From the NCBI GenBank assembly GCA_007128555.1, contig SKXF01000323.1:1-13028 (forward strand): 13,028 nt of DNA, written 5' to 3'. The notes beneath the pieces were generated by a model. That model was not told where the DNA came from, did not search any database, and was given only the letters and a program-made list of their open reading frames with translations. Position numbers and translations under genes: made by a program. Shown one piece after another: positions 6,875 through 13,028 of this stretch; the stretch's first letter is position 1, and every line of letters starts with the position of its first letter. The DNA comes from Clostridia bacterium (GTDB lineage Bacteria; Bacillota_E; SLMV01; PUMD01).

Positions 6875-8245
6875 ATGAAACACAGCAACCCATTGATGTT
6901 GCTAATGCTCAAGTATATCAGCCGGGCCGACGCAGAACGCCTTGATGACCTTCTATCCGAGATGCATCGTTTTGATGTCAGGCGTTGCCTCGCTCGTCTT
7001 GAACCTCCCGCCAGGGCAGAGTGTTTCCGCCTCCTGAACGCGGAGATTCTGAGCGAGATTATCAGTGATATGGATGAAGATGATCAGATTGAAGCCTTTT
7101 CCCTGATGACAGACGAGAAGATGCGAGACGTTCTCAATGACATGCCGATCGATGACGTGGTGGATGTGCTGGGAGTTATGGACGATGACGAGGTCCGTGA
7201 TCTGTTGCCCCAGCTCGAGGACCAGGAGGAGGTCTCCCGGCTCATGGCATTTGCCCTGGACTCAGCCGCTGGGTTGATGACCACCGAGTTCATCAGCATC
7301 GCCGAGTCACTGACGGTCCAGGAGGCTATACAGGTAATACAACACAGCGCTGACGATGCAGAGACCATCTACTACATCTACGTGGTCGATGATGAGAACA
7401 GGCCCGTGGGGGTGCTGTCACTGCGCGAACTCCTGGCAGCAGGCTGGGTGGAGCCGATCCGGGATGTTATGAAGGAGAACCTGGTGACGGTGGAGGAGGG
7501 CATAGACCAGGAAGAGGTTGCTCATATCATCGCGAAGTATGATCTCCTGGCGGTCCCGGTCATCAACAGGAACGGGGAGATTTCGGGCATTATCACTGTC
7601 GATGATATCGTGGATGTCATCGAGGAGGAGTCAACAGAGGACCTCTTTAAGATGGCTGGCCTCATTGAGCAGGGAGAGGATAATGACGAGTTTCGCAGTG
7701 CGCGCCTGATCCAGTCTGATCTGGGTACCATCATTCGCATCCGCCTGCCGTGGCTGCTCCTTGCGCTGGTCGGGGGTATGATTGCCGGCGGGGTCATTGG
7801 AGCCTTTGAGGAGATCCTGGAGACCATCGTTGCCCTTGCCTTCTTTATCCCGGTCATCATGGACATGGGCGGCAATGTTGGCACCCAATCCTCTACCATT
7901 TTCGTCCGGGGTTTTGCTCTCGGACATGTGGACCGGGACAGGTTTTTCCCCTACCTTTTTGGTGAACTCAAGGTCGGTCTTTCCCTTGGGGCGATCAGCG
8001 GCTTCCTCGTGGCTTTGATGGCCTATATGTGGCAGCGAAACGTAGTCCTCGCACTGATCGTCTCTGCCTCGATGGCCTTCACGGTGGTTCTGGCCACCGT
8101 CATCGGGTTCGCCATACCCTGGGGGCTGGCGAAGATGAACTGGGATCCCGCTGCGGGCTCGGATCCGCTGATCACGACGATCAAGGATGTCACCGGTCTC
8201 ATGATCTATTTCAGCCTGGCCGGGGCCCTCATGCAATACCTGTAG
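6875..8245 (+). CDS. mgtE: Magnesium transporter MgtE
   Basis: The 456-residue product is a full-length MgtE, a Mg2+ channel of the cytoplasmic membrane gated by intracellular magnesium. Domains: the acidic superhelical N domain (about residues 15-125, many Asp/Glu), a CBS-domain pair (about 135-255, with PVGVLSL and GIITVDDIVDVIEE), the connecting helix, and a five-helix pore domain from about 290. The family signature PVIMDMGGNVGTQSSTIFVRG lies near 326-346, and Asp438 in TIKDVTGLMIY corresponds to the pore-lining aspartate of the family (Asp432 of the Thermus protein, from memory). ATG 6875 follows a near-perfect AAGGAGGTGA at four bases' distance. In this family Mg2+ bridging the N and CBS domains closes the pore, so regulation is mainly at protein level. 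It is a single-gene unit with its own promoter. Confidence 0.97.
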   Translation: MKHSNPLMLLMLKYISRADAERLDDLLSEMHRFDVRRCLARLEPPARAECFRLLNAEILSEIISDMDEDDQIEAFSLMTDEKMRDVLNDMPIDDVVDVLGVMDDDEVRDLLPQLEDQEEVSRLMAFALDSAAGLMTTEFISIAESLTVQEAIQVIQHSADDAETIYYIYVVDDENRPVGVLSLRELLAAGWVEPIRDVMKENLVTVEEGIDQEEVAHIIAKYDLLAVPVINRNGEISGIITVDDIVDVIEEESTEDLFKMAGLIEQGEDNDEFRSARLIQSDLGTIIRIRLPWLLLALVGGMIAGGVIGAFEEILETIVALAFFIPVIMDMGGNVGTQSSTIFVRGFALGHVDRDRFFPYLFGELKVGLSLGAISGFLVALMAYMWQRNVVLALIVSASMAFTVVLATVIGFAIPWGLAKMNWDPAAGSDPLITTIKDVTGLMIYFSLAGALMQYL

Positions 8246-8281
8246 GCCGTTCGGCGCGGGGGGACTCACCGTGGGCGTGCC

Positions 8282-8314
8282 CGGTCAGGGGCATCGCTCA
8301 CACCCCCCTGGCCG
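8282..8314 (+). terminator. Hairpin downstream of mgtE, possible terminator
   Basis: CGGTCAGGGG (8282-8291) pairs with CCCCTGGCCG (8305-8314), ten pairs with one G-U, around a 13-base loop, 37 bases after the mgtE stop. No T-run follows (ATACTACACG), so it may be a weak or factor-assisted terminator. The remaining DNA up to 8445 contains no other feature I can support; a TATAGG near 8408 is a poor promoter candidate. Confidence 0.45.
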
Positions 8315-8445
8315 ATACTACACGTTGAGCTGTGGCGCCTCGGGCCTCCGATTCATGGCAGACTGGGGAGCTGAAGCCATTGTGCATTTTGCCCAGCCAT
8401 ATGGGAGTATAGGATGGGTTCGGGCGGTGCATCCTCACCCATGGG

Positions 8446-9180
8446 GTGGAAACATTGCTAGAAGGCCCAGCTGTTGTATTCCGCGGGGTGGTATCCTTCC
8501 TGACGCTCTTGATCCTGTCCCGTATCCTGGGGAAGACACAAATCAGTCAGCTTACCTACTTCGAATACATTGTGGGCATCACCGTGGGCTCCATCACGTC
8601 ATCGATGACCGTGGACCTGAACATACGGCCACTGTCGGCCTGGATCGGCCTGGTCACATGGATTCTTCTTGCCGCGATCCTGGAGTATGTGACCATCAAG
8701 TGGCGCTGGGCGGCCAAGGTCCTCAAGGGCGAACCCACCGTGGTCGTGGCTGAAGGACAGATTCTTGAGAACAACCTTCGTGTCATGCGATACGAAATCG
8801 ATGACATCCTGGGGCTGCTCCGGAACAAGGGTGTATTCGATCTCTCCGACATAAAGGTCGCGATGCTTGAGACCAACGGGGATCTTTCCATACAGAAGTG
8901 GCCCAATCTGCGACCCCTGACGCCCCAGGACATTGGCATGGCGAAGGGTGCGGAGCAGCTCACCATGGAGTTGATCTACGAAGGAGAGATCATGGAACAC
9001 AACCTGCATATGCTGCGCCTGGATCGAGACTGGCTCGAGACGCAGTTGAGCTCCCGGGATCTGGCCATGGACGAGGTGGCCTATGCCGCCCTCGACTCCA
9101 CGGGCAAGCTCTATGTTGACCTCTACCGGGATCGCTTCACCATACCCATCGATATCAGCGATTACAAGGGGCCTGGTTGA
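8446..9180 (+). CDS. DUF421 (YetF-like) membrane protein with two tandem C-terminal modules
   Basis: The 244-residue product has three membrane segments (about residues 10-28, 38-58 and 63-85), the family's GKTQISQLTYFEYIVGITVG stretch between the first two, and a cytoplasmic part of about 155 residues. That part looks like two related modules: residues 96-150 (VVVAEGQILENNLRVMRYEI and onward) and 173-229 (MELIYEGEIMEHNLHMLRLD and onward), aligned on EG.I.E.NL..MR. DUF421 proteins are widespread in spore formers; a related spore-membrane protein (2Duf) is linked to heat and chemical resistance, but the biochemical role of the family is unknown. GTG 8446 lacks a good ribosome binding site; TTG 8455, nine bases on, has GGGGTGG before it and may be the real start. 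It is three bases upstream of, and coupled to, the DUF4363 gene. Confidence 0.9.
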   Translation: METLLEGPAVVFRGVVSFLTLLILSRILGKTQISQLTYFEYIVGITVGSITSSMTVDLNIRPLSAWIGLVTWILLAAILEYVTIKWRWAAKVLKGEPTVVVAEGQILENNLRVMRYEIDDILGLLRNKGVFDLSDIKVAMLETNGDLSIQKWPNLRPLTPQDIGMAKGAEQLTMELIYEGEIMEHNLHMLRLDRDWLETQLSSRDLAMDEVAYAALDSTGKLYVDLYRDRFTIPIDISDYKGPG

Positions 9181-9183
9181 GTC

Positions 9184-9570
9184 GTGCGGGGGGTTGAGCT
9201 CGGATGGAGGAACTGGCTCCTGTACATAGCTGTCGTCCTGATCCTTGTTCTGTTTTACTTCTCCATGAGCACAGTGCCCTGGATGAAGCGGCCTCTCGGC
9301 CAGGGGGAGGATGTGGAGGGGTACCTCGACGACCTCGCCAGCATGATCCGCGATGAGAAATGGGAGGAAGCCACGGGCCAGCTGCCGGACCTGGAAGAGG
9401 CATGGGACCAGGTCAGCGCCCGTTTGCAGCTGGTCCTCGAGAGAAATGAGATGAACCGCTTCTCTTCCGGGATTGTGAGGCTGGAGGTCGCAATCGACCG
9501 AAGGGATGTGACGCGAGCCCTGACGGAGATTGCTGAGATGAAACAGGTGTGGCAAGAAATGGGAAAGTAG
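9184..9570 (+). CDS. DUF4363 family membrane-anchored protein
   Basis: The 128-residue product has one N-terminal membrane segment (about residues 12-30) and an otherwise helical, charged domain rich in Glu, Leu and Arg. The pattern and its position just after a DUF421 gene fit DUF4363, which is known as a frequent neighbour of DUF421 genes in Bacillota. GTG 9184 begins three bases after the upstream stop, so translation is probably coupled; AAGGGG stands 12 bases upstream, a longer gap than usual. It is likely to be a membrane partner of the DUF421 protein with its helices on one face of the membrane, but no activity is known. The family name is a judgement from composition and context. Confidence 0.75.
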   Translation: MRGVELGWRNWLLYIAVVLILVLFYFSMSTVPWMKRPLGQGEDVEGYLDDLASMIRDEKWEEATGQLPDLEEAWDQVSARLQLVLERNEMNRFSSGIVRLEVAIDRRDVTRALTEIAEMKQVWQEMGK

Positions 9571-9589
9571 CCCGGGGAGGCTTTGGCAA

Positions 9590-9619
9590 TTGACGGTTCC
9601 GAACCATCCCAAATAGAAT
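9590..9619 (+). promoter_or_regulatory. Sigma-A promoter of pyrG
   Basis: The -35 TTGACG (9590-9595, five of six) and -10 TAGAAT (9614-9619, five of six) are 18 bases apart. A start seven bases after the -10 falls at G9626, so the transcript would begin GGGC. That is the initially transcribed sequence of the CTP-regulated pyrG genes of Gram-positive bacteria. Confidence 0.7.
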
Positions 9620-9625
9620 GTACGT

Positions 9626-11359
<1,734 letters not shown>

Positions 11360-11389
11360 GTTAGATATCAGGTGTGAGGAGATCTTTCG

Positions 11390-12244
11390 TCATTCTGGAG
11401 GGCTGGAGGATATCCGTGTTCTTGTCTTCATGTCGAACTGATCTCCCTCCAGAAGTATGTGTATCTTGAGATCAGAGACAGATATAGGACCGCCAGCCTC
11501 GATGTCATTGGCATTGGTGTAGGAGATCTGTGTGCCGTCGAAGAGGGTGACCGAATGCTCACCGAGGATCGTCATAACCCCTTCCGGCCGGATAAGTACG
11601 GCGGTGTTCTCGTCGATGCCCAGGCCCATGACCCTGGGGTTCTGGGCGACTACTGTGACCATCCGTCCGATTCGACGTCGCTCGGAAAAGTGTTGATCGA
11701 TAATCACCCCTGATAGCAGCCCGAGTCCCGGGCACATCCGGATTGCACCCCGGGATGGCATCGGATCAACGTCCCCGCCGGCTACCATGGTCTCGCTCAT
11801 GGCCGAGGCTCCCGCGCTGGTGCCCCCGATGATGCCCCTGTCCACGAAGACATCGTAGATGGCGTCTCCGGCGGCGGTTCCGCCGAGGATACCCGTGATG
11901 CGGACCTGATCGCCCCCTGTCAGGAAGACACCTGCGGCTTCTCGGATCCGCTCGGCGGTTGCCCCATCGTTGGCGTGATCCCGGCAGCGGATCTCGGCCA
12001 CGTCCACGGGGTGAACCCCGCACTTGAGGAAGAGGTTCTGGTACTCGGAGGCAATGTCCAGATCATCATCTCGGAGGCCGGTCGGAAGAATGACCAGGCG
12101 AGACGATGGGCGATGTGCGCCCGCCTTCCGGGTCTCCAGGGCGAATCGGTCAAGGATCACGGTATTGCCCTTCCTGACCTCTCCTCCACCTATGACGAGC
12201 AGAGTTCCCTCTGCCTTTGGCTCAAAAACCGGTGTGGTTGGCAT
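11390..12244 (-). CDS. cphB: Cyanophycinase (peptidase family S51)
   Basis: The 284-residue enzyme cuts cyanophycin (multi-L-arginyl-poly-L-aspartate) into beta-Asp-Arg dipeptides. Visible motifs: GTLLVIGGGE near residue 13, FLTGGDQVRI at 107-116, the nucleophile elbow GGTSAGASAMSE with Ser143, DQHFSERRRIGR with His185, and LGIDENTA with Glu212. Distances from the serine to His (+42) and Glu (+69) equal those of Synechocystis cyanophycinase (Ser132, His174, Glu201, from memory), which supports a true CphB over other S51 members such as dipeptidase E. There is no signal peptide, so it is cytoplasmic. It is convergent with pyrG, only 30 bases between stops. No cyanophycin synthetase (cphA) is in the window. 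The ribosome binding site (AAGAGAG) is weak. Confidence 0.93.
   Translation of the reverse strand: MPTTPVFEPKAEGTLLVIGGGEVRKGNTVILDRFALETRKAGAHRPSSRLVILPTGLRDDDLDIASEYQNLFLKCGVHPVDVAEIRCRDHANDGATAERIREAAGVFLTGGDQVRITGILGGTAAGDAIYDVFVDRGIIGGTSAGASAMSETMVAGGDVDPMPSRGAIRMCPGLGLLSGVIIDQHFSERRRIGRMVTVVAQNPRVMGLGIDENTAVLIRPEGVMTILGEHSVTLFDGTQISYTNANDIEAGGPISVSDLKIHILLEGDQFDMKTRTRISSSPPE
11393..11454. repeat. 10-bp inverted repeat in the 3' end of cphB
   Basis: TTCTGGAGGG (11393-11402) and CCCTCCAGAA (11445-11454) are perfect inverted copies 42 bases apart, both inside the last codons of cphB and just beyond the convergent pyrG stop. There is no T-run on either strand. It may be a large-loop structure in the tail of either transcript, or a binding site. 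Confidence 0.4.
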
Positions 12245-12430
12245 TGGACTCTCTTAGGGTGAGCGAAAGTCGTGGTGTTCATTCAGCCTGGCTGATCTAA
12301 GTTGCTCAGTCGATCCATTGACTCGGTTTCCAGTCCGTACCTGCAACGTTAGAACCAGTGAGGACTGAGGAAATTATGGTTGCGGTCGTCTCAGCAATTG
12401 CGTTCATTCGAGTTCAGGCGACATGCAAAA
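12245..12430. other. Gap between cphB and the veg terminator, with an imperfect inverted repeat
   Basis: TTTCCAGTCC (12327-12336) can pair with GGACTGAGGAAA (12362-12373) if two bases bulge, on either strand. It would fall in the cphB leader. CATAAT on the minus strand (near 12375) is a -10-like string but has no good -35, so I do not call a cphB promoter. Nothing else is recognisable. Confidence 0.3.
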
Positions 12431-12467
12431 GCGGAGTGAAATGACCATGCGAGCCACTTCACTCCGC
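12431..12467 (-). terminator. Intrinsic terminator of veg
   Basis: GCGGAGTGAA (12431-12440) and TTCACTCCGC (12458-12467) are perfect inverted copies. Read on the minus strand, the stem is followed by TTTTGCA, a short T-run, and it starts 20 bases beyond the veg stop. This gives veg a single-gene transcript separate from cphB. Confidence 0.75.
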
Positions 12468-12486
12468 AAACTCGGCGGATATGTGA

Positions 12487-12774
12487 TTATGAGCCGGGCG
12501 AAAACTCCAGCTTCCTTGAACCTTCGTCGTCGAAGATCATGACTTCAACATCGGAGGTCAGAACATCCGCGTACGTGAACGAAATACTGCGATTGTGTTG
12601 ATTCTCGCCGAGGCGGACCAGGAAAATGTCGGGGTAGGTTTCCTCGAGAGTACCCTCTCTCTCAACGATGCGACGACGTCCCCGGTTCGCACGAACCCGG
12701 ACAGCTTGACCCAGATGCTGTTCCAGATGGTGGCGAATCTCATTAAGAGTAATGGGTTGACGATCACTTCTCAT
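12487..12774 (-). CDS. veg: Veg family protein (DUF1021)
   Basis: The 95-residue product matches the Veg family of Bacillota: an N-terminal helix (ITLNEIRHHLEQHLGQ), then a small beta-barrel-like part with ANRGRRRIVEREGTLEETYP and YADVLTSDVEV. In Bacillus subtilis Veg is made at high level and is linked to biofilm gene expression and spore outgrowth; the molecular function is not settled. ATG 12774 was chosen because AAGGGGTGA precedes it by four to five bases and the product then begins as the family does; a frame open from 12810 would start upstream of the predicted transcript start. It has its own promoter and terminator. In B. subtilis veg neighbours sspF and ispE, so the gene starting at 13020 deserves comparison with these. 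Confidence 0.93.
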   Translation of the reverse strand: MRSDRQPITLNEIRHHLEQHLGQAVRVRANRGRRRIVEREGTLEETYPDIFLVRLGENQHNRSISFTYADVLTSDVEVMIFDDEGSRKLEFSPGS

Positions 12775-12816
12775 TGATTCACCCCTTAACCAGCACACAT
12801 CTGAGAGCACATAAAT

Positions 12817-12845
12817 ATACTAGCATTTTCTGATGATAAAGTCAA
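12817..12845 (-). promoter_or_regulatory. Promoter of veg
   Basis: On the minus strand, TTGACT (12845-12840, five of six) and TAGTAT (12822-12817, four of six) are 17 bases apart, with TG one base before the -10. Transcription would start near 12810, about 36 bases before the start codon. The surroundings are AT-rich compared with the rest of the window, as for the strong veg promoter of Bacillus. Confidence 0.7.
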
Positions 12846-12882
12846 TGAATCTTGTAAAGCTATCAAATACCACATTTGCAGT

Positions 12883-12928
12883 CAACCCGAACTGCGGAAA
12901 TATCCAGGGTAACGGCAAAGTCGGGTTG
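12883..12928. repeat. 8-bp inverted repeat in the gap upstream of the last gene
   Basis: CAACCCGA (12883-12890) and TCGGGTTG (12921-12928) are perfect inverted copies with a 30-base spacer. They lie upstream of the partial plus-strand gene and behind the veg promoter. The half sites could bind a regulator of either divergent gene; no regulator is identified. Confidence 0.35.
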
Positions 12929-13019
12929 TGTTCAGGTAGGACAGGTGTTTAGAGAAGGCACTGGTGTTTTTCTCCGAGATGCGATAGACTGGCCACAGTA
13001 GATGATCTGGGGGGATTCG

Positions 13020-13028
13020 ATGCAGGCA
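13020..13028 (+). CDS. Start of an unidentified gene (3' part outside window)
   Basis: ATG 13020 is preceded by GGGGGGA at four bases' distance, a good ribosome binding site, and only three codons (MQA) are seen. Divergent from veg. No identity can be given; ispE or a small acid-soluble spore protein gene would fit Bacillus gene order, but this is a guess. Confidence 0.5.

Noticed and set aside
8380..8415. Promoter for the DUF421 gene
   Set aside because: TTGTGC to TATAGG is 22 bases apart, too far, and the closer -35 candidates match poorly.
8599..9612. A 337-codon minus-strand open frame
   Set aside because: It lies fully opposite the DUF421 and DUF4363 genes, has no start signals or recognisable domain, and is explained by the codon bias of the real genes.
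12883..12895. A PurBox-like site (CCGAAC) upstream of the last gene
   Set aside because: Only the core matches; the AT-rich flanks and the second, inverted box expected in PurR control regions are not there.

Overview
The window looks like a chromosomal segment of a moderately high-GC member of the Bacillota (Firmicutes), perhaps a Clostridia- or Limnochordia-like lineage. The reasons are a Veg-family gene, strong AGGAGG-type ribosome binding sites, sigma-A-like promoters (two with the extended TGnTATAAT -10), a DUF421-DUF4363 pair and a pyrG leader of the Gram-positive attenuation type. The lineage call is an inference from gene content; no marker here fixes genus or order. I found no tRNA, rRNA, CRISPR array, insertion sequence or phage gene.

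Layout, left to right. 1-1447: the 3' end of an ABC transporter ATPase overlapping its membrane partner, an ABC-2 type (NatB-like) permease. 1448-1754: a non-coding gap ending in an extended -10 promoter. 1755-3443: arginyl-tRNA synthetase (argS), starting at GTG 1755. 3444-3901: small inverted repeats, a promoter, and a gene for an 83-residue secreted or membrane-anchored peptide. 4049-6112: an S9 (prolyl oligopeptidase family) serine peptidase with an N-terminal beta-propeller, followed by a strong hairpin. 6205-6408: a 67-residue four-cysteine putative zinc protein. 6409-6769: a stretch in which I see no convincing gene. 6770-8245: a consensus-like promoter, a short leader and the magnesium transporter mgtE. 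8446-9570: a two-gene unit, DUF421 (YetF-like) membrane protein plus DUF4363 membrane-anchored helical protein. 9590-11359: promoter, attenuator and CTP synthase (pyrG). 11390-12244, minus strand: cyanophycinase (cphB), convergent with pyrG. 12431-12845, minus strand: terminator, veg and its promoter. 12846-13028: a divergent gap and the first codons of a plus-strand gene.

Most genes stand alone with their own promoters, so this is a mosaic of housekeeping and envelope genes, not one pathway operon. The clear functional pairs are the ABC ATPase/permease and the DUF421/DUF4363 genes. The two observations most worth following are: (1) the pyrG leader, in which a promoter is placed so that transcription would begin at GGGC, immediately followed by an 11-bp intrinsic terminator with a C/U-rich loop, matching the known CTP-sensing reiterative-transcription attenuator of Gram-positive pyrG genes; and (2) an otherwise normal full-length ArgRS in which the class I HIGH signature (normally HVGH) reads LVVQ while the MSKR signature is kept. 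I did not find a wholly new multi-gene system.
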